In this document: positions 40,531-50,599 of the stretch, piece by piece
How the letters are laid out: the number at the start of each line of letters is the position of its first letter
How positions within the stretch are numbered: position 1 is the first letter of the stretch
Source: Bettongia penicillata ogilbyi
Lineage: Eukaryota > Chordata > Mammalia > Diprotodontia > Potoroidae
Direction of reading: 5' to 3'
Assembly (NCBI GenBank): GCA_023548195.1
Contig: JAJHZJ010000251.1
Coordinates: 930,001 to 994,000, forward strand
DNA: 64,000 nt
The notes under the pieces: model-generated
What the model was told of the DNA's origin: nothing
The model's input: only the letters and a program-made list of their open reading frames with translations
Databases searched by the model: none
Position numbers and translations under genes: made by a program

Positions 40531-40848
40531 GTGGCTAGGTGGTGCAGTGGATAGAGCACCAGTGCAGGAGTCAGGAGGACCTGAGTTCAAATCTCATTTC
40601 AGACACTTGACACTCACTAGCTGTGTGACCTTGGGCAAGTCACTTAACCCAAATTGCCTCATCCTGGGTCATCTCCAGTCATTCTGATGAATATCTGGTC
40701 ACTGGATTCAGATGGCTCTGGAGGAAAAGTGAGGCTGGTGAGCTGCACAGCCCTCCCTCACTCAGAAACAAACTCAAGTACAAGTCATGTCATCATGTCT
40801 CTGATGGCATGGTCTTCTTCGGCAACGAAGGAAGAACATATGCAATAA
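40531..40848 (+). mobile_element. GGACAAACAC-tailed SINE, full length, well preserved
   Basis: GTGGCTAGGTGGTGCAGTGGATAGAGCACC head; GGAGTCAGGAGGACCTGAGTTCAAATC; TGTGACCTTGGGCAAGTCACTTAACCC; CATCCTGGGTCATCTCCAGTC; TGGTCTTCTTCGGCAACGAAGGAAGAAC. Very close to the copy at 23788. Confidence 0.9.
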
Positions 40849-40849
40849 G

Positions 40850-41440
40850 TGGAGGTCTATACTTGAGAATTTGGGAAGGAGGGAGAGGAGGGAGACCCGA
40901 CAAACAAGAATCAACTACTATATGCCAAATGCTATGTATATAAATACAGTGAAAGAAATAATGGCTATATATAAGGATTTCCTGTATGGGAAGGCACATA
41001 GTTAATTTCCATACTAATTCTCTATATTTCATAGGATTGCTTTGAAAAGAATGCTTTGTAAATTTTAAAGTGCTTTTGAAATATAAGTTATCATCATTAT
41101 TCCCATTACTTGACTTCCTTTAATATTTGACGTTACTGATGGATCAATCAACCACCACCACTCACTACAGTACTGGAACTGGAGGGAGTTAAGGAGCATC
41201 CCTAGGGGATCTTCTGTGCACAGTACAGGCCTGCTCTTTCTTCACCTCTACTTCTGGCAGGTCCCTATTCTCCCTATTATAATGACAGGCAGGCCCCTTG
41301 TGTGGTGGGGGAAATATTACTTGCACTTGCTACAGAGGAATAAAAATCACTGTAGCTTTTTAATTCAGTTTCGAATTCAGGGTTCCCCCAGGGCCCAAGG
41401 TTTGAGTGTGTCCCCAAACAAATTTAGTCTGTTTTTTACA
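40850..41440. other. Mostly unassigned; SINE tail at 41025-41110
   Basis: AATGCTTTGTAAATTTTAAAGTGCTTTTGAAATATAAGTTATCATCATTATT is the 3' end of a MIR-tailed SINE on the plus strand. The remainder is not recognised. Confidence 0.5.
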
Positions 41441-41449
41441 CAGTAGATT

Positions 41450-42000
41450 GTCAGTCAACAAGTATATGAGTACTTTTTAACTTAGAGAATACTGGGCTAA
41501 GTACTGAAGGTGGAGAGAGGAGTATAGTATGTAACAAAATGAATTACATGGAGCTTATGGTCTAGACATGACAAAAAACGGAATTTTTCTCAGTGGTTGG
41601 CGGTTGGATAAAGATGCTTATAAATTGGTATAAATTTGTTTGTCAATGAATCAATGAACATTTATTAAGCACTTAATACATACCACACAGAGAGATGGTA
41701 ATGGAGCAGAACCGACCTTAGATCAAGCAAGACTTGGGTTCATCTTCTACCTTTGACACATATTTGCTTTCTTATCTCAGGTAAGTCACTTAACTATACT
41801 CAGTACTTTGGGCAACTCTTCAAGTCTATTGGTAAAAGGAGTTTCTTCATGTAGAGAGTTACTGACACCAAATGAAATCAGAGGTATAGTTCCTATTCTT
41901 GTGTGCTGGGCACTGTAGTAATTTCTAGGGATACAAAGAAAAGTAAGAACAATCCCTGTCCTAGAAGAACTTACAATCTCATGGTAGAGATGTAAGTGAA
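41450..42000 (+). mobile_element. Repeat D starts, one split by a SINE (41693-41880)
   Basis: First start 41450-41560 (CAGTCAACAAGTATATGAGTAC.., ATGGAGCTTATGGTCTAG). Second start at 41640 (CAATGAACATTTATTAAGCACTTAATAC), interrupted by a short-tailed SINE (GACTTGGGTTCATCTTC.., CTCAGGTAAGTCACTTAAC), resuming at 41886 with TTCTTGTGTGCTGGGCACTGTAGTAATTTC and AGAAGAACTTACAATCTCATGG. Confidence 0.65.
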
Positions 42001-42004
42001 AGGT

Positions 42005-42315
42005 TTGTCAGGGAACCATAAACTGGAGTGAGATATAACAGCTGGAAAGATTTCTAGTATGGTCTTGGTGATGGGCTGTCTGTTGCCTGAGGACTAGCCT
42101 AGCATGACTGGGGATAGTGATTTGGGATCATTATCTGCAGATTGGGAAGTGATGGATTTGCTGACCACAGTGACCCACAAAACAATTGACACAATGAGAA
42201 GACATGTTTGAGGTGTAAACTGCACCATAGGAAGGAGGACCCACATTAACAGGAACCTGGATCTATTGAAGAAAATAGATTGTGGAACTATGGATTAGGT
42301 GAAGCTCAGATTTAT
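42005..42315. other. No gene or clear repeat seen
   Basis: Single-copy-looking sequence. Confidence 0.5.
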
Positions 42316-42319
42316 AGGC

Positions 42320-42640
42320 TCATTCATTTATTTCATCAAAAAACATTTTTGCTGGCCTACCATATGCAAGGCGTTGATGCCAGGTACTGAGAGTTATACT
42401 AAAACAAATAATGCTCTTTATCATCAAAGAATCTTCATCCCCAAATGAGGGGGCAAGAGGGAGAACAGCTATATATCCTGGACATGCCCTTTGTTTTACT
42501 GCACTGAAGTTGGGATGGATTTTAGAATCCTTTAGTCCAATTCTGCATTTGACAAATGGGAAAATTTGAGACAAATTGTACACACTGGATTCCTCCAATA
42601 GACTATAAGTTCTTTGAGGTTAAGGGAGGTTTCTTTGGTG
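42320..42640 (+). mobile_element. Repeat D start, SINE scrap and L2 3' scrap
   Basis: 42327-42440 ATTTATTTCATCAAAAAACATTTTTGC.., CATATGCAAGGCGTTGATGCCAGG (repeat D). 42520-42590 AATCCTTTAGTCCAATTCTGCATTTGACAAATGGG (reversed SINE). 42597-42635 AATAGACTATAAGTTCTTTGAGGTTAAGGG (L2 3' end). Confidence 0.5.
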
Positions 42641-42794
42641 GTCATTGGGTTCCCAACCTTTAGGAATGCCTTGCCTGAGGGCATGCTTACATGCCTTACA
42701 TCCATAGAATGGAGAGCCAGGATTCAAATCCAAGCTTCTTTGTAGATAGAAGCTGGAGTAAACAGACAAACAAAAACAAAGCCAAAAACTAAAA

Positions 42795-42925
42795 AATCTG
42801 AGTTAAAATTTACCTAGGATACTGCTAGTGTTATCCTTGGCTTATCTCTTCTGTACCTCAGTCTCCTTATCTGTAAATCTGGGGGTTGGACTTTTTTGAT
42901 TCTAAATCTATGGTCCTGTGACTCC
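42795..42925 (+). mobile_element. Short-tailed SINE, 5' truncated
   Basis: CTGTACCTCAGTCTCCTTATCTGTAAATCTGGGGGTTGGACTTTTTTGATTCTAAATCTATGGTCCTGTGA, the typical 3' half. Confidence 0.7.
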
Positions 42926-42929
42926 CATC

Positions 42930-43408
42930 TCAGGCACCACACCAGAGTTACCTATTCACATTAGAAATGGATCCCTAGGCTTTTGCAATTCCAAGTTTGA
43001 ACATAGAGAGAGCACTTATACCTGTGTGCATTATATCATCTGTAATTGACTAATGGTAAATGCTAGGTATTAAGTACCTTTTGAAGGGTGAGTTAATCAG
43101 TTGTGTAGATTTGCATACTCTTGTTATCTTGTAGCATGGTTCATGAAACCTATTGTCATCTGGAGGGAGCAAGCATCTTTTTTTTTTTAAACTCTTCCTC
43201 TTCTCTTATAAAAATAATTTGTCACAAATTACACAAAGTAAAATGATATGTGACCTTATTATTCAAAAGAGGATTTAAAATATTATGTTCCTACCCCAAT
43301 GGCAGTGCTTGTCTATTTGTCACCGACTTTTCCATTTTCTATATTGCCCTTGTCAACTTTCCTTTCAAACAGTCCTGTCCAAAGGCAAATTACAGAAATT
43401 AGTAAGAC
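42930..43408. other. No gene or clear repeat seen
   Basis: Single-copy-looking; poly-T at 43181-43190. Confidence 0.5.
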
Positions 43409-43411
43409 CAC

Positions 43412-43654
43412 AGTGGATGATGGAGTGCTAGGCTGGACATCAGGAAGACTCATCTTCCTGAATTCAAATCTGTCCTCAGACACTTAATAGATATGTGACC
43501 CTGGGCAAGTCACTTAACCCTGTTTGCTTCTGTTTCCTCACCTGTAAAATGACTCAGAGAAAGAAATGGAAGACCACTCCAGTACCTTTGCCAGAAAAAC
43601 CCCAATAAGAGTCACTAAGAGTTGGACCTGATTGAAAACTACTGAACAACAAGA
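43412..43654 (+). mobile_element. AACAAC-tailed SINE, sense copy
   Basis: GATGATGGAGTGCTAGGCTGGACATCAGGAAGACTC head region; ACCCTGGGCAAGTCACTTAACCC; GTAAAATGACTCAGAGAAAGAAATGG; ACCACTCCAGTACCTTTGCC; ends GAAAACTACTGAACAACAAGAC. This copy shows that the tail block is the reverse of the TTGTTCAG.. starts seen elsewhere. Confidence 0.88.
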
Positions 43655-43669
43655 CAAGATTATCTTTGA

Positions 43670-43848
43670 CTCAAAATCGCAGAATGTTAGAACTGGAAGG
43701 GACTTTAGAGACCATCTATTCCTAACTCTTTCATTTTACAGATGACAAAACTGAGACTTAGGGACAGAAGGTAAGTTTTGCAAGGCCATATTAGTGGTGA
43801 AGTCAGAACTAGGATTCAAATCTCCCAACTGTCCAGCGTTCTTGGAAT
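43670..43848 (-). mobile_element. Short-tailed SINE
   Basis: Plus strand: TTAGAACTGGAAGGGACTTTAGAGACCATCTA, TTTACAGATGACAAAACTGAGACTTAGGG, GTCAGAACTAGGATTCAAATCTC. A short (CA)n follows at 43862-43881. Confidence 0.8.
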
Positions 43849-43884
43849 ACATACATATAACATACACACACACACACACATATG

Positions 43885-44200
43885 CCTATTGAATTGAATG
43901 GAAATGGACTCCATCCCCATAACCATCAAAATCACATTGATTTTTATTTGGTCCATCCAAACTTAAAAAGTCCTTTTTTTTGGTTTTTCAGATTGCAACA
44001 ATTATAGGAGTAAATGGACAGTCAGAAGCAGTGGGAAACCAGAAGAAAAAAAATATTCTTTAAATCATTTCTCACCTTCCCTGTTAGTGACCTTTCAAGT
44101 CACCTTGAATCTCCAGCCTCATGCCTCTAACTCACTGTGTTTCGTGCCTCTGCCCGGCAGGCCATGGAATGTTGCTCTCAGCAAGTGTTAACTAATTCTC
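43885..44200. other. No gene or clear repeat seen
   Basis: Single-copy-looking sequence. Confidence 0.45.
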
Positions 44201-44205
44201 TCTTA

Positions 44206-44372
44206 AGCAGAAGTTCTTAACCTCTTTTGTGTCATGGCACCTTTTGGGAGTCCATCTACTCCTTCTTAGAATAATGCCTCAAAATGCATAAAATTATAGA
44301 ATTTTAAAAGAAATCAGTTATACTGAAATATTTTTAAAAGGACTCCAGTTTACGAATCTCTGCTCTAAAATC
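44206..44372 (+). mobile_element. hAT-1 copy, complete with inverted ends
   Basis: AGCAGAAGTTCTTAACCTCTTTTGTGTCATGGCACC start; CTTAGAATAATGCCTCAAAATGCATAAAAT; AAATCAGTTATACTGAAATA; end GGACTCCAGTTTACGAATCTCTGCT. CAGAAGTTCTTAACC and (reverse of the end) CAGAGATTCGTAAAC are inverted. Confidence 0.65.
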
Positions 44373-44394
44373 TTAAGGTATAATCAAGTCCCAT

Positions 44395-45240
44395 GTCACT
44401 TAGAGACCTAAGAAGAGGCCAGGTGACTTATAGACAGAGTTATTTCAGACAGTTGTCATTTTCTCATAGCAGTATTTCCATTTTAAAAGGGGCTTAAAAT
44501 AAAAACCAGAAAAAACTTTCAAAAACCCTAAAAATGGTAGAAGGGTAAGTGGTAGAGATATGTTTTGGAGCAGGGCACCAGCAGACACTTATTTTACCTT
44601 AACATAAAGCTGATTTGTCCAGAGATTAGAGTTTTCTTTCATGAACTTCACTTTCTTTCAGAGAAATTTGTATCTATGGATTTTAATCGTTCCTAATAAA
44701 CACACACACACACATATGTATCTTCCCCTTCCCCCAACAAACATAAAACAAACAAAACTCTCACCAAATAATTTAGACCTGAGTGAGATAGGTAAACAGA
44801 TAGCCATACTGAGTCTGACTAGGAGGTATTGGTTACTGGATGAAAGCAGGCACCTCTGTCCTCTGCATGGTCAGAGAATATAGCTGCACTCCAGTATCAA
44901 CACTGTTCACTGCCTAGGGCCCCATCATGTGTAATAGGCCTTGAAATTAAGGTTTGTAATAAAAGCAATGCCTGGCTTCATTGGGCTCACCTGCTATGTA
45001 GGTGAGAGTCAGGAGAAAGGTACGTGGGAGGGTGGTTGGTACAACTGCACAGCAGAAGCTATAAACAGTACATATGAAGAGGAAAGCTCTTCTCTCAGTT
45101 TGCAGGGCAGAAAATGCTGCTATAGATATTTATAATATCGTCAGGGCGACTGGAGAGAAAATCAGTGACTAATATCCTTTACTTACATAAAGGTTGGGTG
45201 CATTAGTGCTACAAATATTTTGGGTGGTTCTGTTTGCTTG
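44395..45240. other. No gene or clear repeat seen
   Basis: Contains a short (AC)n at 44699-44715. ORFs of 80 and 64 codons (44641-44883, 44941-45135) show no domain. Confidence 0.5.
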
Positions 45241-45242
45241 AA

Positions 45243-45720
45243 TGGTAATAATAACTGATATTTATGTAGTGTTTAAAATTTGTAAAGTGCATTACATTTG
45301 AATGTCACAACCAACCTATAAGGTCATACTGTAGGTATTCTTGTTTTATCTGAGACTTAGAGAGCTTAGTTGATCTGCCTGGAGTCACACTGCTGGTAAA
45401 GTGCTGAAGGTGGGTTTTGAACCCAGATTTTCCTGGTTCTTGAGTCCGGCACTCAAACATCATTGATTCTCAAACTTTTGGATTCCAGTACCTTTTTACA
45501 TGCTTACAAATTATCGAGGATTCCTCCCTATCCCCAAAGAGCTTTCGTTTATGTGGATCATATCTATTATTATTTACTGTTATTAGCAAGAAACATCTCT
45601 GTATTATTATGAAAATAGTTTTATCTTTACAGAATGCCCAAAAGGGTCTCAGGGACCTCAGGATTCCTGAACCACATTTTAAGAATCTCTGCATTATACC
45701 ATGCTACCTCTAGGACATAA
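45243..45720 (-). mobile_element. MIR-tailed SINE split near its head by a hAT-like element
   Basis: Plus strand: GTAATAATAACTGATATTTATGTAGTGTTTAAAATTTGTAAAGTGC (tail), CTTAGAGAGCTTAGTTGATCTGCCTGGAGTCACACTGCTGG, GAGTCCGGCACTC; after the insert, ATTATACCATGCTACCTCTAGG completes the reversed head. Confidence 0.8.
45464..45697 (+). mobile_element. hAT-like short DNA transposon inside the SINE
   Basis: CATTGATTCTCAAACTTTTGG at the left and, reversed at the right, CAGAGATTCTTAAAATGTGG: inverted ends of the CAG.GATTCT.AAA kind. The interior GAGGATTCCTCCCTATCCCCAAAGAGCTTTCGTTTATGTGGATCATATC is a wording I associate with an old mammalian hAT family. No clean 8-bp duplication seen. Confidence 0.6.
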
Positions 45721-45789
45721 TAAACTAGAGAAAGTCTATTTTATGTGATGAACAGTTGAAGACACTGGGTATATTTAGCATCAAGCTGG

Positions 45790-45990
45790 GGTTATTAATT
45801 TCTTTGATATGTCCTGGACCCTTTGGCAATGTGATACAGCCTATACTCCCTTCTCAGAGTAATGTTTTAAAATTCATAAAATAAAATACCAGATTACAAA
45901 GGAAACCAATCAATTTGAAATAGTAATCAAAATATGTTTTCTTTTAAAATGTTAATGAATCCTAAGTAAAGAACCCTTGGTCTGGAGGGA
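45790..45990 (+). mobile_element. hAT-1 copy
   Basis: TTAATTTCTTTGATATGTCCTGGACCCTTTGGCAATGTGATACAGCCTATACTCCCTTCTCAGAGTAATG, GATTACAAAGGAAACCAATCAATTTGAAATAG, end CTAAGTAAAGAACCCTTGGTC. Confidence 0.65.
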
Positions 45991-46059
45991 GGGAGATAAT
46001 GCAGAAATTCAAGTTTTCAATTTTTGAAGGGCAGTAAAGTAGAAAATTAAATATATTCT

Positions 46060-46287
46060 GCTTGGCTCCAGGAGGCAAAGTTAGTGTCAATAGGTGAAAG
46101 TTGTACATAGCCAGATTTGGACTTAATATTACAATGAAGTTTTCAAATGATTAGAACCATCTAACAACGAGTCCTAGGGAGCTAGTGAACTTCTTGTCCC
46201 TAGAAGTATTGGAAAAAGCCAGATGACCAATAATCTTCCTTGGATGGGAGTCTAACCTAGATAACCTTCAAGTAACTAGTAAGATCT
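46060..46287 (+). mobile_element. CR1/L3-type LINE 3' fragment
   Basis: AGGAGGCAAAGTTAGTGTCAATAGGTGAAAGTTGTAC, CAGATTTGGACTTAATATTACAATGAAG, GATTAGAACCATCTAACAACGAG, CTAGTGAACTTCTTGTCCCTAGAAGTATT follow the CR1/L3 3' order (CAATGGGTGGAAGTTACAG.., AGGCTCAATATAAGGAAAAACTTCC..). Confidence 0.65.
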
Positions 46288-46296
46288 TATTAAAAT

Positions 46297-46590
46297 CCTG
46301 GACTTGGTGTGGTGGTATACCCCTGTAATCCCTGACACTGGAGAGACAGAGGCTGCTGGATCACTTGATTTTCAGAGTTCTGAGCTACAGTAAGGCAAAA
46401 GCTGATCAGGCTGCCTGTACTGAGTCCTGTATCAATATGGTGAGCCCTACTTTAGCAGGGGGCCACTAGGCTGCTAAAAGAAGGATGAGCTAGTCCAGAG
46501 CAGAAACAGAGAGGGTCAAATCTTCTGTGACGACCAGCAATGAGGTCAAGTCCACACAAGTCCAGTCTGGGTGAAATAGGAAGATCTCAG
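46297..46590 (+). ncRNA. 7SL-RNA-like copy, full length and diverged (pseudogene or SINE)
   Basis: Better preserved than the copy at 8690: TTGGTGTGGTGGTATACCCCTGTAATCCC, GGATCACTTGATTTTCAGAGTTCTGAGCTACAGTAAGGC, CTGATCAGGCTGCCTGTACTGAGTCCTGTATCAATATGGTGAGCCC, GGGGGCCACTAGGCTGC, GAAACAGAGAGGGTCAAATC, CAAGTCCAGTCTGGGTGAAATAGGAAGATCTC. Covers both Alu-domain ends and the S domain. It shares ..AAAAGC(C/T)..ATCAG in place of 7SL CTATGCCGATCGG with the other copy. Confidence 0.8.
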
Positions 46591-46594
46591 ATGA

Positions 46595-47235
46595 TAGTAT
46601 TTGTAGGAAACTGAGATGAATTTTAAAAGGTTTTGGACACATTTATAATGGCTAATAAGTGAAGTTGAAAAATATACATAGCTTTCCAACTGGCATCTCC
46701 CTGATAGACATATGGATCCCTCCCTTACTTTGCCTCCCTTTCCTCTATTTCCCCATTATTTATCTCTTGAGGCTGCTGTTGGCAAAAGAATCCTGGCATA
46801 GCTGGGCCATGGGTTGAATCTGGTGTGGAAATCTGGATGGAAATTTTATTTCCAAAGCAAACATCTACTTTCTTTATTGCTAGTTGTAGGGACGGTCTCT
46901 CAACTATTAAAGCTGAACAGCTCAATATTTTTCCCTGTGGCTGAAGTGCAAGGGGGAGCAATGAGAGTTCTGTAGTTTTGACATTTTCTTGCCATATTAT
47001 TAAATAAAGCTGACAGATCGAGAATATTTCAAAGAAATAAACCCATCCAGGACTGAGTAGAGGAGCTTCTTGGTTCTGCCTCTGTGGAAATCACTTAGTT
47101 TCTCTGGCTGTTGCTTCCCTGTTTGTCAGGGACTCCAATCTTGAAAAACATTTCTATCATGTGCCTGGTGGATGCTTGAACTTAGCTAGGAGCTCACCAG
47201 CCTTCCATGTAGATGGGCACCTGGGTAGTATGATT
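46595..47235. other. No gene or clear repeat seen
   Basis: The 78-codon minus ORF 46725-46961 has no recognised domain. Single-copy-looking. Confidence 0.5.
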
Positions 47236-47237
47236 TG

Positions 47238-47590
47238 AGAGGCATCACATTGTAGTGGAAAAGTGCTGGGTAGGAGATCAAAAGACTTAGGTTTGATTGA
47301 TGGTCTGTCCGTTAACTTGTTTTTTTAAACATGGGCAAATTACTCCTCTTCTCTGGTTCTCAGTTTCTTCACCGTAAAATTAGGAGATAGACTATATTTG
47401 TTATAGGAAGAATGTTGGATCTAGATTCAGAACACCTGGGTTCAAATCTTGGTTGTGGCAGTTATTTGGGTGACCTTAGGAAAATCACTGAACTCTGTGT
47501 GTCTCAGGTTCCTCTTCTGTATAGTCTGGTAGTTGGACCAGATGTCTTTTAAGGGCCCTAACAGATCCAAATCTATGTTCCTGTGATTGT
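47238..47590 (+). mobile_element. Two short-tailed SINEs in tandem
   Basis: First 47242-47400: GGCATCACATTGTAGTGGAAAAGTGCTGGG head, ATGGGCAAATTACTCC, CTTCACCGTAAAATTAGGAG. Second 47405-47590: GGAAGAATGTTGGATCTAGATTCAGAACACCTGGGTTCAAATC, GTGACCTTAGGAAAATCACTGAAC, TCTGGTAGTTGGACCAGATGTC, CAAATCTATGTTCCTGTGATTG. Confidence 0.75.
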
Positions 47591-47594
47591 TAAG

Positions 47595-47990
47595 ATCTCA
47601 TTCAGCAATATTAGTATTATAAGCCTCTAAGAACCCCTGTTTACTCTTCTCTACCTCCAAATGACATGGGAAAAAAAATGTATTTTCCATGGATACCTGA
47701 AATGCTCCTATCAGTTAATTTTCTCTATCACTTAGATCTCCCTGAAGTCCTTTTGAATGAAAATATTTCTGAGGGGAGTGACATATGAGTCCCTAACATG
47801 TTGTTCAAACAAGATGGATTTATCAGGTACTTTCCTCTTCTTGACAAGAAAGACAGGAGAAGCATAGGTACCCAGAGAAAAAGAGAATTAAGAAGGGAAG
47901 GATGGGGAGAATGAAGAAATTGTGGATGAATGGAAATAAATAAATCCCCATTGGAGTGGATGGCCTTTGAGATGGAAGGTGCCCTCTCAC
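47595..47990. other. Unassigned; purine-rich 47845-47945
   Basis: GAAAGACAGGAGAAGC.. and AAAAAGAGAATTAAGAAGGG are purine-rich. No gene. Confidence 0.5.
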
Positions 47991-47994
47991 CTCT

Positions 47995-48310
47995 GCCTCA
48001 AGACCTTAGTTTGCTTTGCTGTTGTTGTGTTTGTCCTTTGTTCTTGAAGAGGACTATGACATCAAAATGATGACATGACTTTCAGTTGACTTTGATTTGA
48101 ATGAAGGAGGGCTGTGCAAGGTCACCAACTTCACTTTCTCCTCCTGAGCCATCTGGGTGCAGTGGTCTGATATTCATTCAGGATGCAATGTGAGACCCTG
48201 GCCCTTTCAGGCTAAGGTCTTATCACAGTCTCACTTTGAGTGAGATACACCCATTCAATGAATAGGCTTCTTTAAGTAATTGATCAAAGGATGGTCCCTT
48301 CAATCAAAAA
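47995..48310 (-). mobile_element. Repeat C, nearly complete
   Basis: Plus strand: GTTTGTCCTTTGTTCTTGAAGAGGACTATGACATC, GAAGGAGGGCTGTGCAAGGTCACC, GAGCCATCTGGGTGCAGTGG, GATGCAATGTGAGACCCTGGCC, CACTTTGAGTGAGATACACCC, GAATAGGCTTCTTTAAG, to GGTCCCTTCAATC. It is the exact reverse order of 5380-5655. Confidence 0.8.
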
Positions 48311-48314
48311 AGAA

Positions 48315-48588
48315 AAAAAATCAAACTTGGAGGAAAAGTCCCTCAGGATTATTAGGTAAAAGAGAAAACAATTACTGTTTAGTATTTACATCCATTCTGT
48401 GGTAGGTGGGTGGGGACTTGTTGTCCAGTCTATGAGCTCCAAAGTGAATTGAGTTTGAGGCTTGATCTTTGAGCAAGAAATGTAGCCAATAAACCCAGAG
48501 GAAAAAGGACAGTTTTGGGACATGGAATGTACCTTCCCCTGAGTAGAGGAGCAGGAAGGAAGAGGGGAACACTACTTACTCACAGTAG
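48315..48588. other. No gene or clear repeat seen
   Basis: Single-copy-looking. The 66-codon ORF on the minus strand has no domain. Confidence 0.45.
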
Positions 48589-48589
48589 T

Positions 48590-48855
48590 TTGCTTTAAGG
48601 CTCAGTCCAACATCATCTACATGAGGCTGTTCCTCTGGCTCCTGGTGCCCTCCCTCCCTAAACTATAATGTAATAAATTTACATTGATTCTATATATGCT
48701 TTTGTATTTACATGTCTTCTCCATTAGAATGTAAGGTCCTTAAGGGCAGAGATCTCTTTATATTTGTCTCTGTATCCCCAACACTTAGCCCGGTGCTTGA
48801 CTGATAGTAAACACTTAAAATGTTGGGATGACTGATTGACTGAGGCTTATTCTAA
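48590..48855 (+). mobile_element. L2 3' end
   Basis: TTTAAGGCTCAGTCCAACATCATCTACATGAGGCTGTTCCTC, TTCTCCATTAGAATGTAAGGTCCTTAAGGGCAGAGATC, GTATCCCCAACACTTAGCCCGGTGCTTGACTGATAGTAAACACTTAAAATG. Confidence 0.8.
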
Positions 48856-48859
48856 CTGG

Positions 48860-49410
48860 CCCATTTAGTGATTCTATGCCTTTGGATGTACATTCCATTA
48901 AATTTTCTTGATTGGGAAGGCCACTAAATCTTTTAAGGTAAGAAAAGACAAACACAACAAGACTCTCCACCACTCGCTTTCCTCCAGTCTTTCTTATTTT
49001 TGCCCAGACATTGCTTTAATGAATCAGGTTGAGGATTATAGGGGTTAAACATCTAATCTCCCAGCAATTTAGCTCTGGGGGAATTGTGCTGACAGTTTTC
49101 CACCTCATGGTTAGTGGCTCAGGAGAAAAATGATTCAATTTCTCAAAGAAACTGGCTCTTGAGGACCTTGAAGGGGAGCATCTGATTGAGGGAGCCATTG
49201 ATTTTGCCCCCCTCCAGCTTCCCTGAGAGGCTTGTGGACTGTCCTCGGATCTATAGCCTGCCATTCCCACTAAGGCACTCACTTGTTTTCTGTCAGGAAG
49301 AGGAGAATCTCCACATTTAGAGGTTTCAGAAATGAGTAAATGGTCTATAACCTATAAGCAAAAACCCTGGATTGATGATTATTTATGACCTATTAAGAAT
49401 TCAGAAAGCC
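48860..49410. other. No gene or clear repeat seen
   Basis: The 88-codon minus ORF 49016-49282 (Ser/Arg-rich) has no recognised domain and no context. Confidence 0.5.
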
Positions 49411-49414
49411 TGGC

Positions 49415-49690
49415 AAAGTCTTGGGAGTCAGGAAAAACTAGACCCAAGTCCTGCCCTCTGGCACATTATATCTGTGGGGACCCCAGGCAAGCTGGAGACA
49501 GTAAGTTGAAGGACCAGTGCCCCATCCATGTTAGAAGAGGGAGTGTTCTCTTGAGAAGTTTCTTAACCCCAGTGAAATCACAGGTCTGGATTTCCCCTTC
49601 CAAATAAAAATTCACACCCACATATTCATTTCCCAGTGCTCAGTACAATGCCTATTTCATAGTAGGCTTTTAAGGAATGATAATTTACTC
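49415..49690 (+). mobile_element. Spacer-tailed SINE (to 49610), L2 3' scrap after
   Basis: GGGAGTCAGGAAAAACTAGACCCAAGTCCTGCCC, GGGGACCCCAGGCAAGC, GAGAAGTTTCTTAACCCCAGTGAAATCACAGGTCTGG; then 49638 CAGTGCTCAGTACAATGCCTATTTCATAGTAGGC (L2 3' end). Confidence 0.6.
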
Positions 49691-49917
49691 ACTAGCAGAG
49701 GGACCATGATCTTGGACATTTTTATAATAATAATTGGAAATTAAGTAGGTTATTATTCCATAAAACTTAGGGAACATTGAAAAATCTGAAAAATAGGGAG
49801 GTAAGATACATCCATTAAGTCAGCATCCGTCCATACAAAAGATCCTCAGGAGAAAGACATTACATGTACTTAATCTTTAGATCTCTCTTGGAACAAGAGT
49901 CAGTAGACTACTGGTGA

Positions 49918-50162
49918 AAGGCAGCAAGTAGTTCAGGGACAAGAATCCTAGTCTAGGAGTTAGGAAGACCTGAGTTCAAATTTGACCTCAGACACTTCCT
50001 AGCTATGTGACCATGGGCAAGTAATTTAACCTGTTTGATTCAGTTTCCTCAACTGTATAATAGGAATAAAAATAAATAGCACATACCTCTCAGAATTATT
50101 GTGAAGAGCAAATGGGATAATTGTTAAGTGCTTAGCACTGTGTAGATGTTTAATAAGTTTTT
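49918..50162 (+). mobile_element. MIR-tailed SINE, full length
   Basis: AAGGCAGCAAGTAGTTCAGGGACAAG head; GGAGTTAGGAAGACCTGAGTTCAAATTTG; GTGACCATGGGCAAGTAATTTAACC; AAGTGCTTAGCACTGTGTAGATGTTTAATAAG end. The (TTCC)n begins just behind its tail. Confidence 0.85.
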
Positions 50163-50176
50163 CCTTCATTCCCTTA

Positions 50177-50284
50177 TTCCTTCCTTCCTTCCTTCCTTCC
50201 TTCCTTCCTTCCTTCCTTCCTTCCTTCCTTCCTTCCTTCCTTCCTTCCTTCCTTCCTTCCTTCCTTCCTTCCTTCCTTCCTTCC
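50177..50284. repeat. (TTCC)n tetranucleotide microsatellite, about 27 repeats
   Basis: Uninterrupted TTCC for about 108 bp, a pure polypyrimidine strand. The Pro-Ser-Phe-Leu ORF across it is an artefact. Confidence 0.98.
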
Positions 50285-50444
50285 TATGTCTGTTATTAGA
50301 CCTTGTACTATTATCCAGGTCTCCCAGACCAGGGTCTTTCTACTATACTATTATCCTATTTCTGTGCTACTATTTTTTTCTTTTGTGTCTGGACATATAA
50401 TTTCATACGTGTATGTATCTTCCAGTGTAGAAATATAGATCTTA

Positions 50445-50592
50445 TCTGTAACTTAGAGTCCTTGATAGTTGCTTGGATAGCCTGAGAAGGTATGGGTTTT
50501 GCCAAGATCATAGAACCAGTATATGTTAAAGGCAGGACTTGAATCCAGGTCTTCCTCACTTCATGGCCAACTCTCCACTACACCAGGGTACC
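50445..50592 (-). mobile_element. SINE fragment
   Basis: Plus strand: TTTTGCCAAGATCATAGAACCAG, AAGGCAGGACTTGAATCCAGGTCTTCCTCACTTC, CTCTCCACTACACCAGGGTACC. Confidence 0.7.
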
Positions 50593-50599
50593 TCTCATC

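Noticed and set aside
50146..50400. 84-codon ORF with Pro-Ser-Phe-Leu repeats
   Set aside because: It is the (TTCC)n microsatellite read in frame; no coding evidence outside the repeat.
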